A stretch of DNA of 64,000 bases. It comes from Monarcha castaneiventris obscurior (lineage: Eukaryota > Chordata > Aves > Passeriformes > Monarchidae). The notes beneath the pieces were generated by a model. It was not told the origin of the DNA. It saw only the letters and a list, made by a program, of their open reading frames with translations, and ran no database searches. Of the stretch, positions 19,901-34,181 are shown piece after piece (the stretch's first letter is position 1; each line of letters opens with the position of its first letter). The position numbers and the translations under genes were made by a program. The stretch lies in NCBI GenBank assembly GCA_026261815.1, contig JAMPIT010000862.1, positions 992,001-1,056,000 of the forward strand, read 5' to 3'.

Positions 19901-22900
19901 CTAATCTTCAAAATCTGTATCACTTTCCTAAAACACACTAGCATGTATCACGTGCATATATAGCATTCCCTGGGAGCCTTGTTACTGCTTTATAGTCACT
20001 GCAGGTGAATTTGTTTATAAAAAGGCAAGCACCTACTTGAGACAGCATGAGTATAAGTCAGTATTTGCTCCTGTGCTGAAAGTGGATTTCTGAGTGCTAT
20101 AATATAAAGGAAATGATTTTTTTTTTATGAAACTGTGAGACCAAAGAACCCTGGAGGTGAATTCAAGCAGTCCTCATAAAGACTGTTTATAATAAAGTCT
20201 CACTTGTCAGACATGGAGGGCCTTTAACATCACATCTGGGTTAGCTGCTTGAGTTTGCAAATGAGTCTTAAAGCTGCTGGTATTTCCATGGCATTCAGCT
20301 TTGCCTCAAGGAGTCCTAGTGTAAGAGCCACTGAAAAAAATTCCTAGACAGTCCCTTCTTGTCAGTGTGTCCCGGCAGAAGGTGATGAGTTATTCCTGCA
20401 TCCTGAGGACCCTTGCTTGCAGGAGCATCTCTTGGCAGCAGACATAGCATAGAGGAGCTCATGAATTGCCCCAGTGTGAAATTAGATTAGAGGTACACAA
20501 AGCTGTCTTAAAACTGCCTTGTGCCAGGAGTGGGTTCTGGTGGCCATAGAGCCTGGACTGACAGCACTTTATTCCAGCCATTCTGTCCCAAAATCTCATT
20601 CTGACAAAGGGTGGAGTTGGTCAGCTGAAAATCTTGTCCTCCTGTTATTTCCATTCTGATCTCAATGTTTCTTTACTATTCCACAGTGATGAACTTCACT
20701 GGTAAATATCTTAGAGCGTTTTTTTCCCTGTGTGCCTTTCAAAGCAGAGAGAAGGACCAGTGCCAAGTCAAACCGAGCTTCAGAATGCCAGGTTATCTGT
20801 GAGAGAAGGCTCATCAGCTGCAGTTTTCAGTGCATTGAGTAAAAAGCTGTAATTCCTTGGGGCTGGCTTGTTTCTGCTAAGAGTAGACAACCAGTGTAGC
20901 CCTGTTTTCCGTTCTGTGTGCAGTCAGGGTCCTGACAGCTCTAGGCACTCTGCTGAAGTGGATTAAAGGTATGGTTTGGGGTTTTTTGGATAAAGAAGAG
21001 CTTTAACATTGCACGTGAAACAAGCCACATAACTTCACTAGGCAATTCTGCAGTGAGCTTTATAAAGCCTAATGGAATGAGAGCTTGTTTCTTGTCCAGT
21101 CTTGATCTGACTGGGTTCAGCACGTGCTTAAGAGCTCTGCTGAATCTAGGCTGAAAAACATCTTTTCATGTGGGAATGCTGCAGAAAGGATAATGATCAC
21201 AAGAGTCTGGATGGCAGCAAAGGCTTCATTCAGCCTGCTCCCTTTGAGCCTCAGCTCATATTGCTTTGACATTAATAAGATGTTGAGATGTAGACTTTGG
21301 TTGAAGTAGAATTTTTCATCAGATTTCTTTAACTTGGGTTTTGTCCCTTTTTGCCTTTCTAGTCTCAAATACTTCAGAGAAATTGTAATTTAAAAATCCT
21401 ATTTTAACTGCCTCTGAATTTTCAGTCATGACTTTCATCAGATTTAAATGCTATTTGATTTGTAAGTGTTGGCTGATATTTGGGCTGATTAATTTCTCAT
21501 AGCGGTTTCTGGAAACTGCAATACTCCATTTCACAGACAAATACTGCCCCAGCATATGGAAAATGGCAAGTGATCCAGCTGCTTTGGGGCTCCCAGATAG
21601 AGATGCATTGAAAAGAGCTGGCTTTTCAGCATGTTTCTGCCTTCTGAAATGTCTCTGCAGCTATTAAATTGATAGAAATACAGTTTCTCAGATAGTTTGT
21701 ACAGTTGAGATTTCGTGACTTACTAGGATGTGTCTTAAAGTCAAGACTGATACATATGTAACATCTGTAAGATATCAATGTCTTTTTTTCCAGTTATCTT
21801 TCAGAAGGCACCTTAACATGTGCCTGTCAAAGCCAAATTAGGAGCAATTGTTTGTTCTAAGCTAAAATTCCAATCCTGCAGAGAGCAGGAGAAGTTTGGT
21901 TGGTGGGAGTCAGGTATTTAGCTGGTTTCTTTCAATTGTTATCTGTAACATGCTTCTCATTTTGTTTTTTGATAATATCACTGAGCTTCCTCAGTGAGAG
22001 GTTGTAATTTATACAGCTGGAGCCTGAATGAGTCTTTGATCACCAGCTGTGGTTACTATTTCCGTCTATTCTTCATCACTTCAGACACTAATAGTCAGTG
22101 TGCCCCGTGGATCCACAGGGTGCTCACTCTTGTTGTGGCAATATAATTTAGTGGTTAGTGTGCAGTGCTGTGTCGTCCACACACAGGATTGCTTTGTGAC
22201 TGGCATTTTGTGTGGTAAAGAGAGGATGAATTGAAAACTTCATCCTGAAATATAAGTGCATACACAGCCTAGGTGGCTTTTCAACTCAGTCCAATAAAAT
22301 ACAGCTTATTTCCTCTCTGATAATTTTAGCAGATTATTCAAAAATACTGTTTGTTTTAGACAGCTCTGCAGCTCTTCACTCTTACCAGCCTAGGGACTGG
22401 ATATAGATGGAGGCTTGTTGATTTGTGCAGATGAATGTTTCATTGCCAGAGTTCAAAGACTCTTCCAGAATGCTCTGGCCAGTATCAAAACTGGATTCCT
22501 CCACTAAAAATTCAGAGGAAATTCACTGACTTAAAAGAAAAAAATTGCAACTGCAGTTGGCCTGAAGTGTTTTCATTTCAAGCTCCATGACTTTTCTCAG
22601 ATGTTTTTCTTAGGCTGGGCATTTTAGAATTGTTAGGCTCATCCCACAATGATCTTGGCCTTGTTGGGTCCCTCTGCAGTAACAGCTGTGTGAAGATGAA
22701 TTCCATATTCTTGTCAGGAGCTCACTTGCTTTGTTGGCCAGTGCATTTAGAAAGCTGCTGTCATTCTGGCTGATTCAATTCCAGGGGACATCTCGATTTT
22801 TTCCAGTGTTGCTCTTATTACTTTGTTCCTGCATGTCAGGTAGTGTCTCAGTATAGTCAGGGACCTACACAATAGCTATTTTTTTTCTGCCATTTTCTAA

Positions 22901-25900
22901 CCCCAATCATACTCCAGTGTGAATACTGACTGCAAAGACATTGTTTGGCTTGGTTGTAACCTCCCTACTTGATTGCTTCCTCTGCTTGCTTGGTCTGTCA
23001 GAGACCTACTGTTTCTCTAGACATCTCCCTCCTGACACACTTCAGGCTTTTTTTTTTTTATTTCTTCCAGCAATTTATTGTCCTGGATTTTTTCTTTATT
23101 ATACGTTTTTCATTTTTCCTGTCAAAGTCCATTCCATCTGTTAAAGACAGATGAACTGGATTCACTGTGCCTGAAATATTGTTTTGGCCCTAGAACTCAC
23201 CCTCTGCCACACCATTAGAAATTATTGCAACTTCTCTGTGTCTTTACTTTAAAGATGCCATTGAACTCAGGCAGACCTGTGTGGCACTTTTCTAGCAGGA
23301 GAATATTTATTTTATCCCTGTATAGAGAAGCAGAGAGCGAAGTCCTAAATCCGTTCAAATCAGTGGGGCTTTTCCTGAGCTCCAGCTGAGTCGTGGCTTA
23401 ATGATCAGATCTGTGGTCTGTAGTCAGCCTTGCAGCAAGGGGAGAGAGAAGCACAAAGCAGGATTTTCACTCCCATGTTCTGGCATCACAGGCTGAGCCG
23501 AGGGACAGTGTGTTACAGCAAGAGGTGAGGGACTTGAAGGACCAAGTTTTCTTCTGGTTCTGGCACCAAACCCCCTAAAAGGCACTTTAAAATTTCTGTT
23601 CTCACATTTTGGCTGTAAAATAAGAAAGTTTCTTGGTGGCACAGCACAGTTTGAATGCACAGTTTTGTCTGGTGTCTTACAGTTGCACCCGAGGTTCTGC
23701 AGATGAACGTCTCTCTAGGATTTGCTAAACCCACAAAGCAACAGATAAGCCTAAGCAGAGTGTTTATTCAGGTGCTTAAGTGTGTTGCCTGGAGGGGGCC
23801 CTAATTTATTCCCTGTAAACTGTGATGATGCATCCCACTGAAAGTCCTCTGGTGTGATGGCAAGCCCGGCTCGTTCTCCCAGCAGAGAAGTTTGCTGAAA
23901 TAAGGTGGGTTAAAAAGGCTTCCCTCTATTGCTGTCCCTTGCTGAAGAGCAGCTTGAACAGTGGAAACTGTCAAGAGTGCTTATTCAAAGAAGCAACATT
24001 GGGAGCTGAAGATAAGAGCATTTATCTCCATGTCAAAACTACTCAGTGTCTTCGCTGGACTCCCAACATGCCAGTAACAAGGAGCTTAGGCTGGAGATGC
24101 TGGAGTGCCAGGAGTCCAGGGGGTGGTGGTTATCCCACCGAAACATGGCACACATCAAATCGATTACACGGTGCGAGCGTATTCCCCCCATCACCAGCCA
24201 GCGTTGTGACCTTGGAGAAAATATGTTCTCCTGGGCACTAGAGGAGTCTCCTCCCTTCGGATGCTGATTTAATTTGAAATGTATATTAGAGGAGAGAGAG
24301 AGAAAAAGAGGGAGAGGAGATGGAATCTCGGATGTTCTGCAGCAAATTGCCACATCGATCTTGTCACTTGGCAGACACAGTTGGACCTGAGGCTGTGAGT
24401 CTGTGGGATGTGCTGTATTTCTGTCATGAATTGTCAGCCTCAGAAAGCACAGGAGAAGGAGAGGCACGGTGTCGGAGTAGAAAACCATTAACAAAGGGAC
24501 CGGCAAGCTGTTTAACAGCAAATCAGAGCACTTACATTTTTGGATTGTGCTTGCCTTCAACAGCTAGAAATGTGCTTTGTCCTCATCTCCTGCCCCGGTG
24601 AAGCGGTGATGGGGAGAGGTGGGACATGAGGGAAGGACTGGTATTTCTATGGAGGCTGCTGTTCCTCATGGCTAAGGGCACCCACAGGTCCCAGAGGAGC
24701 CCTCAGCCTGCCCCGTGCCTGCCCTTGTCCCACTGCCACAGCCCTCCCTGGAGCCGTCCCTGGGACAGCTCCTCCGTGCAGGTTTTTCCTCTGAGCTGGC
24801 AGCCCGAAACGACCACCTGTACTACACATCACTGATGGCCAGCTTGGGAGCTGACAGGATCACGCTTAGAGGCTGCAGGGACCTACTTTTGGAATCAGAA
24901 ACTTTCCTGAAATTGCTCTGTCCATCAGGAATGTAGCTTAAAATCCTGGTTTTGCTTAGATGACTGCCCTGGAGGCACTGCAGGTGAGGGCCACAGGCGG
25001 GCAGCTGGAGCAGCATCCACCAAAAGGTGCAGACCAACCCGAACAAACCTGAACATTGGCAAACTCATCCGAACGAACAGCAGGCCTTGGGCATCCCTGT
25101 GCCTGGATGTTTGTACCATGCTCTCTGGAAGGATGTCGGTGCCTTGGGATACTCGTGTTTCTCCCGAGCAGAACCAAAACACTAGAGAGCGCCATGGATT
25201 TGCAGATTTTGGCTTGTGAAGTGCAGTCTGAGGCTGCGAGTGCTCCCTGAGGGGGAGGATGTAGAGGGAGCTGTGCTCGGGATCCAGCCCGGACTCGCTG
25301 CTCTGTGCTCGCTGCTCGGGAAGACTTGGATATGGAGAGCTGGCTTCCCTCTGGATATGGGAGCTGCCGGTGCAGACCAGGATGAAATGTCCCAGGAGGT
25401 GCCCATGAGGAGCTTCACAGGAGGATGACTTTGTTTTTGAGCTCACACTTTCCAGTCCTCGTGAAGACAACTTTTAATTTTCAAGTCCTTCAACACATAA
25501 ACAATGTTTAATATTTCAGTATGTTTGAATGGCCGAGTCGTTTCCTTCAAAGCAGGCTGGATCAGATTGTTTTGCTATCTCTTATTTCCACGCATGCAGA
25601 AGGCACAGACTCCCCATGGGCTTCATGTGGGCTCTACCCTCTATTTCCTTGTGGGAGGATGAGAAGCTCATGACCATTTTAGCAGTGCCCTTGCCCTTAG
25701 AGCAGGCTCTGTCCTGCATCTTCTCCCGTCATCCAAGGCCACCTGAAGCTCCCCTCTACCCTGACTTGATGAGGAAGCAGTCTACATGGAATCATGCTCC
25801 TCTTAATCACTGATCATGTGATGCTGATGACTAAACCTTCATTATAATGAGCTGTCCTTTTTTAAACTCCCCTGCAGAAAAATGAGGCTTCACTGAAACC

Positions 25901-28900
25901 TGATTTACCTTTCAGAACATGCCCATCTCCATATATTCAGAAGTACTTTTTCATGTAAAAACTTAGGAGTGTTTTTAAAGGGAGGTGATCTGTAGATATT
26001 TTGGGATTTTAAGTTCACTATTTTTCGCCTCCTTTTCTTGTGCTACTTAATCTAAAAGGCTAAACAAAGTCTTGCCATTATTTTTCCTCTCTCATATTTT
26101 TTATTGTTTTCTGGGTGTTTTATTAGCTTGACATTCCTGAAGACATTTCATGTCGTGAGAGCTCAAAAATAATAAAAGAGAAAGAAAATGGTAGAAAAGG
26201 AAAAAAGGTGGTAGTGAAAAGATGTTTAGAAGGAAATGTTTTTATTGAAGTTGCTAGCAGGAGGAAAAAGACGAGGGAATACATTTTTTCCCCCTCATCA
26301 AAATTCTTAGTGATGTAGATGTTTAGAAGTTTAATTGAGGAAAAAATCAGATTTTGGCACGACCGAATGGATACAATTTATCCTGTCCTGCTTTGACCTT
26401 CCCCGGTTCTCCTTGGCGTTAGTGCTGGCCCTCCCTGCCCCTTAGGCTGTGTCAGAAGCGCCTGGAAACAGCAGATAAGGAGCCTTGGGGGAGAGCACCT
26501 TGGGAGCAGTGCTGGAGGGCAGGAGGGGTCTGTGTGCTGGGGGGAACCCCATGGATATGAAGAGCTGCTGTGTGCCGGGCAGAGCTTCCTTCCAGGGGGA
26601 AAACATCCAACGGGGAGCCTTTCTCCATGGAAGGGGGGTATTGCCCATCCAGCACAGATCCAGGCTGGTATTCCCAAGCAAGATGGTGTGCCTGGCAGCA
26701 GGCAGAGGATTACTGGCTGCAGAAATAACTTTTCAGGAAGTGCCTTTTTGAGATTCTATCTTTTTGTTTGCAGAATGTTGGAGCTGTGCAAATCCCTGAA
26801 GAAAACAACCTGGGACACGCAGCTTTTGAAATGAAGAAAAATGATCACTAAGTTAGAAAAATGGGGCAAAGCACCCAGAAATACATTTGAGTTCAGTGGA
26901 GGTGTTGGAAGTAGATAATAGGAAGGCTCTGGAAGGTTTTGTGATGGGAATATTGCCAAGCTGCAAATATGCTATAAATGTCTCAGGGACTGAGGCACAC
27001 AGGATATAAACCTTCTGAGAAAGAACAGATTTCATGGCTCTGCTACTCTGAGAACAATGTGTTTACTGGGAATGTTGGATTATAACTGGATTTCTCCATC
27101 AACAACTGTTGTCAGCGTGTGCTGTGTTGTGTCGTAAGTGGGCAGGGGACTTCTGCCTGCATTAAATTAAGGAGTGCAGTGTTGGGAATAGTTTCCTTAC
27201 TCGGGATGGCGTCACTCCAAGCCTCGAGGTAATTTATATCTCAGGTAGGCATGCTGTAGTTTAACAGGGCTAAATATGGACAAATGGAAGCCTGATGTGG
27301 GAGCAGATGCACTGGAAGCAACAGCAGAGTTTATGGAGAGTTAGTTAAATATCCTTTATAATGCTGTAGGAACCAGCATAAGCAGTTGTTTTTTTGTTTT
27401 AATTGGATTTTGGGACAAAGCACAGCTGGTACAAAGCTTTAGCAGGAATTCAAATGCTGCTGCTTATTAATGCAGTAAGTGATTATTTACAAGTCCTAGT
27501 TTTTTCTTCGCTGTTTAATACTCTGACAGCCACAGACCTATGTAGCACGTTGCAAACATAAGGTTTTTAGGGAAAATCAGCTGCTTGTTCTTACAGTATT
27601 TGGCAAGGCAGGAGAACTTAGTCACCACTTGCTAGAGGTAATCTTGCATTTTCCTTGGCAAAGAATGGGTGGGAAGAAAGAGACTGAGAGGGTGTCAGTA
27701 TCCTTCTGGTCAGTGTAAAAATAGCAAGTTGGAAAAAAGTCACCCAGATGATTTAACCATTTTTCATCTCTGCTCAGAGAAGCGGGAAAAAGTGTGTTTG
27801 ACAAATGAATTATCACATCAGCCCCTCAGCAAAAGAGAACCTTTCTGAGCAAGAAAAGAACTATCCTTTCCCAGTTATTTTGTAGTTCTTACTTTAGTCT
27901 TTTGGGAATAATGGTCATTTGGGGACTTCTTTTAATGTGTGGGTTTGGTTTTGGTTTTTTTTTTCCTTACAAAGAAGAAAGAAGTCAGCATGTAGAGACA
28001 TTAATTGGTTGTGCCCTCCTTGCTCCAGGAGTGCTGGTGGAAAAAGAAACCCAGTGATCATCCTTAGTGCACATGGGCTTCATAATATTTGGCACCAGGC
28101 AGCAGGCAAGATGAAAGCGTGTCTCTTGACAGCCAGCTTCGTACTGGCAGCCTTTACTCCAGGCAACAAATTAATCCACTCAACTGTGTTCTGCATAATT
28201 GTTGATACTGTCTTAATTGGTGCCATACGTTTCCCCGTGTCGACATGTCCATCATGTTAATGTCTAGGGACTGTTGTTTCCTGCCAGCCCAGGAGCAGCA
28301 CAGCCTGCTCCATCCCAGCTGAACTCCTACCTGAAATGCCTTGGGAAGGAATTTGATGTTATGGCAAAGGGAAAATGAAGGGCCGTGTTGGGGCATGACT
28401 CAAAATTCATGGGAAAAAGAAGTTGGACTCCTGATTTCAATAGTGTTTGGAGATGAGCCAGCTCTTCCAGGGCTCTCTAAAGGCAATCCAGTGCAGCTGA
28501 AGTCAAGTCTGAGGGCAAAGGAGCTTATTCTCCTGCTCCCAGGAAATCTGTGGCGGGGGCAGGCGAATGTTTTCCTAGCTGTGGGGCATCCAGGTCAAGG
28601 CAGCTGCAGAGCTAATTGACCCCAGAGCAATGGCTTTGTGGATTGGGATTATCATTCCGAATTTTATCCATTAATGAACTGGCAGCCAAGGCAGAGGCTG
28701 GAGTGCAAGTGCAGCCCGCTGTCCCTCCTCCATGTGCTGTGCTAGCAGGCCAGGAAGCTGCTGGGGAAGCAGGAGCTGGGTGTATCTCACCAGGCAAAGG
28801 CACTGCTGACCCCTCCCTCCCTGCCAAGGCAGGATACAGGCACTGGATGTGGTTACCTCTGAAGTGTCAGCCTCAAAAAATCCCAGGTTAGGCACTGAAA

Positions 28901-29360
28901 TAAAAAGGCACTTGTGTCCATCTCTGTGGTCACCTGCACACCTCCTAAATAAGAAGTAGTGCCATTCCTTTGGTTCACCAAGGAGTTCCATGGTTACAGT
29001 CGTCAGAGTTTGGAAGCAGCCAGGATCCTTATGATGGGCACTGCACTGAGGGCTGCATGGGAACTGAATGGTTCTGTGTTCCAAGTGCTGGAACCATGAG
29101 CAGTATGTCAGGCACAAGCCACCAAACAGTGATGAGGACCAAATGCTGGATAACATTTTATTCAGTAGGTGCCACCCCTGCTAAACCTTGAGTTATCTGG
29201 TGTGGGGAAAATGGCACACAGTTTGGGATGTGAGGTTCCATTGTAAATGTGCAGGAAGGGCAAAGAGCGTTTGCCCAGGTGACCCTGCCTTGGACACCTC
29301 TGGGTGCCTCTTCACTTCTGCAGTGACTTTGTTCACTGTAACATGGCCTGGGCACAAATA

Positions 29361-29461
29361 CATGCACACACACACTCTCCCTCTCCCTCTCCCTCTCCCT
29401 CTCCCTCTCCCTCTCCCTCTCCCTCTCCCTCTCCCTCTCCCTCTCCCTCTCCCTCTCTCTG
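29361..29461 (+). repeat. (CA)n followed by (CTCTCC)13 hexanucleotide repeat
   Basis: A short CA repeat runs directly into thirteen exact CTCTCC units (29375-29452) and a CTCT tail. The strand is pure pyrimidine and mirror-symmetric, the kind of sequence able to form triplex DNA. It produces an artificial Arg-Glu frame on the minus strand, which is not a gene. Confidence 0.97.
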
Positions 29462-30002
29462 CTCCTAAGGATAATTGATATGAACTTCACTTGTTGTCAT
29501 CATTTCATGTGCCACCATTTCTCCTTCAAGCTGTTGGCTGGTTTTAGGCAAAAATATTTATGTAGAGATGAGAGAAAGAAGGTTTTTTTCCCTATCCTTT
29601 TGTAAAGCCATCAGGGTGTATTTAGGCTATGGCCAATGCATGGTTGAAAAGCTCATTTAAGGGAGCAGCAAAACATTGGAAACACTTATTTTGCAAAGGT
29701 TGTAAATTCTAATGTTGACATTTGGGTGCGGAGCAGAAAGAAGCAGGAGGAGAATAAATGCCAAAATAAATGTGTTCCCATAATATTCAGGGGAATACGG
29801 TAGCATGGTTTTTTCCAAGTGTAGCTGGTAAATATAAATCTCCTGAGCCATAGTGTTTTATTTAAAAGTCTTCACATTCTCAGAAACCTGTTTATGCACA
29901 TGGAATGCAGTGGCAGTATTAGTAATCAAAATGCCAGGAGAAATGTTCTTTTTTTTTGAAAGCTGCAGACTCCCTCCCCCTCTGTGGTTTCCAGGAACTG
30001 GT

Positions 30003-30053
30003 ATTAGGAAATAAAATAAAAATAAATAAATAAATAAAAAATAAATTTAAAAA
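30003..30053 (+). repeat. (AAAT)n-rich low-complexity tract
   Basis: Imperfect AATA/AAAT units with a run of about five AAAT copies in the middle, ending in an A-rich segment. Simple repeat. Confidence 0.85.
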
Positions 30054-31981
30054 AAAGTTGCTTCAGAAGGTTCATGTGAGAGACAGATGGAATGGCTGAA
30101 CTAAAGGAAAACCTTTATGAAAAAGAAAAAAACACTAAGTGAGACCTCCAAGATTTTTCTGGAGTCTCTCTGTACACCTTTGGCAAGCCAAAGTACATCT
30201 GCAGTGCTGAGAGTGCCCTGTCTGATGCAGCTTCAAGCTTGGAATCACAGCTTCCACCCAAATCCTGTCTAGCCTCAGAACTCAAAGGATATGGGCACCA
30301 GTTGGATGAGCTTTCTCCTTCCCTACGCCTCTCAAGGAGCCTTCCATCAGTGCATCCACTGCAGGGAGAGGTGCAGCTGAGAAATGCAGCTTTTCCAGGA
30401 AGCAGAGGGAGGAGGTGTTGGCTTCATGCACTGAGGGATCATAATCACTAAGATGTCCCAATGAAAGAAACAGCCCAAGAGGTGATGTGAGGCCTCACCC
30501 AGAAGTAGAGTGGGCTCAGCACCTTGTCTCTGCTCCCTGGAGCAGGGCAGGATTGGGCCAGGGCACAGCTGCTGCTGCCTGAGGATTGCTCTGATGGAAT
30601 CGTGGTATAAAGCAGCTCAATGCAGGGATCCAGCTTGGGACCCTCGAGCTGCTGCTAGCAGGTGTTTCTGAAGGGGGAAAAACCTCAGACATTGCTTCAA
30701 CTTGTTAAGAAGTCATCTCAGCTAAGCTTTCTGGAGAACTCTGAAACATTTCCCTGTGCTTCCACTGTAGCAAGAACTCCTTAAAGAATCCTTAAGTGTG
30801 TTTTGTCAGCACTTGAAGCAGAGATTACATAATCTTGTAATATATGTCTATAAAATCAAGGCATAGCAGCTTTCCCTTTCAGAATGTGTACTGCTGTGAA
30901 GGAGACTTGAACACTGCACCTGCTGGTCAGAGTACAGCACTGCCTCCTTCCCCTGCTGCTTTAATTGCCTGTCGTAGCCCTCTCTAGGACAGGAAGCTTA
31001 TATTATCTTTTCCAATTGAAACTTTATTAATGTTGAGTAAGGAACTGGACTTTGGATACTTTGTCTAATGTAGTTACTTGAGCACTTGGAACTTAGGGAC
31101 CTAAAATGATAACAAACTGGGCTGCCTGATGCTTCGAAATTAAATGTTATTTTTCATGAGAATTCTCTTTTAGGATATATTTCTATTATATAGTCATCAG
31201 GTGCTGTTTTTCCATATGATTCCGTTTAATCAAAATGCCATTCTTTACCCCTTCTATGTTTCTAGTAGTATTTTTTGCAATTTTTTGGGGAAGAAAAGTT
31301 CGCAAATAGATTCGGCTCAAACGCTGCAGTGGCCTTAGGTTGCTTCTGCTTGACCAAGTCTAAACATTTCTTAGCCTCAAAAAATGTCACTTCTGGAAGT
31401 GGGGATGCTTTGCTGGGGCTAGTGCCAGCTCAGGGGGGAATGGTGTTGTTTTGTTGTCTCTTCTCAGGGGCTGCAGTGCCAGATGCTGGAGCTGCCAGCT
31501 ACCTGAGAGCCTCCAACCCCCTGTCAGCTCCCACCTTGCCCTCATAAACACCTCCAGCCACTTCACCCTTGCTCAGCTCCTGAGGGCAACAATTTCAGCC
31601 CGAAACAGAACCCTTGTAAATCACATATTAAAAGTGTTTTACAAGCCTGTGCACCAAGTGGGGAAGGTGCACACAGGGTGCATTGTTCACATGTGGCTGT
31701 AAGTGAAGCCAGAAAGAGCAGGAAAAGGGGAGTGAGGCTCCAGAAAAGTCCCAGGGGAAGAGCCCCCAGCTGGGCACCGACAGGACCATGAGCCTGGCAG
31801 ATTGCTGGCTGGTGGCTGCGGCTGCATTCTGCTCTTGGAAGCCTTTCTTAAAGGCACGGGAAGAGGCCCCAGGAGCACCCAGGAGCCAGAAAACATTCAG
31901 AGCCCTGCTCGGTGAGCAAAGAGGCTGCCGATGGAAGTGAAGGGGAAAGGAAAGGATCAGCTCCCCCCGTGCCTTGAGGCA

Positions 31982-32023
31982 GGGCAGGGTCCGGGTGGAA
32001 GGGAGCAGGGTGGGGGCGAGGGG
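31982..32023 (+). other. Cluster of G-runs with G-quadruplex potential
   Basis: At least seven G-runs of three or more are separated by loops of one to five bases (for example GGGTGGAAGGGAGCAGGG). This meets the usual G3+N1-7 rule on the plus strand. It lies in intergenic DNA without a CpG island. Confidence 0.75.
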
Positions 32024-34181
32024 AGGAGGCAGCAGGGCACCTGGAGGGGTCAGAGGGGCTGTCCCCCAGGTTTGAAGGATGGGGCTGTTTGTCAGGGAGC
32101 AACAAATCACTGTGAGCCCCAGAGTCAAAGGGAAAATGTCCTGAGGATTTGCTCCAGTGGCATTTTTGGACCGAAAGCCTAGGGATGGGTCTCCTGACAG
32201 CTGGAGGTGTTGAGAAAGCAGCTGGGCTGCTGTCACCCTGTGGCCAGAGACCCTCCACTCTGCAATTTGAATTAAGCTGTCACGGACCTCAAGATGTTTG
32301 TGCTTTCATCCTGGCCCACCTAAACCCTTCCTACTTGATTTTTTTTCAAGCATTCAGGCAAGATCAAGGACTTGTTTAAATGGGGAGAAATGGCCTTACT
32401 TTTAACATGCTTATGGTATTTCTATTTGAGGGTACAATTTGAAATAGTTTTATTGTTTAGCTGTAAAAATGGCTTTAATATTTCAGATGGACTTTCATCC
32501 ATCCTCCTAAGTCTTTCCTTTTTCCCCTGGGTTAAACTTGAACTTCGTAAGCACTGATGATTTGAAAAGATATAATTAATAAATGTATCTAAAGAAATTA
32601 AGGGCATTAGGATTCTGCCAAACTTTGTGCAGGGCTTACCTCTCTTACCTCTTATTTGGTGTTATATCTGGGCTCTCTTCCAAAACTTTGCAAGCCTTGC
32701 ATGGCTTTCCTGGCCTCACTGAAGCTGCATCCCAGTGCTCCTGGATGTATCCATGGGGGTTGAATAGGTGATTCCCCAAGCCAGAGGCTGTGCCCAGCTG
32801 TGGTGGGAACATCTGAAGAGACAAGGAGCTGCAACATAAAGTTGTAAGTTCCAACTTTCAGAGCTGATGCGAACATCGCGTTTTAACGACAGAGCAGGGT
32901 GAGGCAGGTCTGGGCTGCCTTGGGTGTTTTTGTCAGCTGCTGGTGGTGCTGGCTGCCTGTGATCTTGCTGCTGGAGAGATACAAAATCTCGCTGTGTTGA
33001 CAGCAAGCAGCGATTCTTCTGCCCCCTTGGTAGCTCTCAGCTGGGGGCTGCACTTCCCACTGTGAAAGGTCTTTGTTAAGGGCTGTGCTGAGAGAGGTGT
33101 AACCTGCAGTTCCTGGAAACTCTCAGTGGTCACAGCCTGGGGACCTCTGCTCCAGACTTTTATTGATCTTATTTCATGAAAGGTGGTTTTTTTTGGTTGT
33201 TACTGCACTTTATCCTTCCTCTGCTCACCTCCAGAGGAGCCTGGCTCTGTCACCACCAGAACTCTGCAGCAGTACAGAGAGAACTGGGCACATGGCCCGC
33301 TTCTCAAAAGCAAGAGATGAGTGAATAGCTCTGTCTTCTGTCCATGAGGAGAGTGAGGTCATGGTGATGGACAGCTCTTTGTGTTGGAGAGTTCATTATT
33401 AATTGTGTTATCTCAACTTTCCCGCTGTCTTTGTGAGGTACCGAATGACCACCCTTTAGCAATGCCAAGCACTCCATCTCTGGGCTAGAGAATACCTCTG
33501 GGTTCTGGCTTTCATTAAATTTGTTCTGCTGTGTGTGTGCACAGCATTCCTTTCCCCTTAGACAGGCTTTTAAGCGAGCCAGGCCATAAAAATATTTACA
33601 TTTTTCTATAGCATTTGGTCTGTACACAGTCAAACAAGCATGGCACTCACTAAGGAATCGTGGGACTGGGATTCAGTGGGAATGTGGCATCCTAAGCTGC
33701 ACCAGGCTGGCTTGCCTTGCTCCCATCCCTGCACTGAGGAGACAATCTCACACAGAAATGTCTCTGGGGCTATGAAACTTCTTTGCAGGCTCGAGAATGA
33801 GGCAATGTGTTGTGCCTATCTAGACATAATTCCAAGCAGCAGATTGTTAACATTATTCTACTCATAGGAAAAGCTCTTCTTTGTTTTAAAGACAGATGTG
33901 GTGTTTGTTCAAGACGTGTTTGATGCATTTAAAGCCCCACACATGGCAAGGAGACTATAGTAGATGCCCTCAGCACTGCTTGAGGCTTTTAGTTAGAGGT
34001 GTCTTCTCTCCTGAGCCAGTCTTGATCCCTCACCTACTTCCCTGCATGCTGCTGACATCAGCTGTGATGGATGGTGCAGGATCTCGGTTCTGGGGCTTAT
34101 CTTGCAGAGCAAAGGTTCCTTGCGTGTTCCTTGTTCCCTGTTCTTTGTACCCCTGCTGTGGAGCAATCGTGGCAGCTGGGG

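Larger units (their letters stand above)
14192..29360. other. Intergenic DNA between TMEM17 and the next gene (part 1)
   Basis: No convincing exon, RNA gene or transposon was recognised over 15 kb. The open frames are short and biased only by local composition. A polypurine stretch lies at 16882-16926, a palindrome at 15438-15470 and a GA-rich patch near 24290-24320. Conserved regulatory elements may exist here but cannot be seen without an alignment. Confidence 0.5.
29462..34181. other. Intergenic DNA (part 2)
   Basis: No gene or transposon recognised. It includes an A/T-rich (AAAT)n-like patch at 30003-30053 and a G-run cluster at 31982-32023. All frames look accidental. Confidence 0.5.

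Noticed and set aside
29158..29490. An Arg-Glu repeat protein frame on the minus strand
   Set aside because: It is the translation of the CTCTCC hexamer array.
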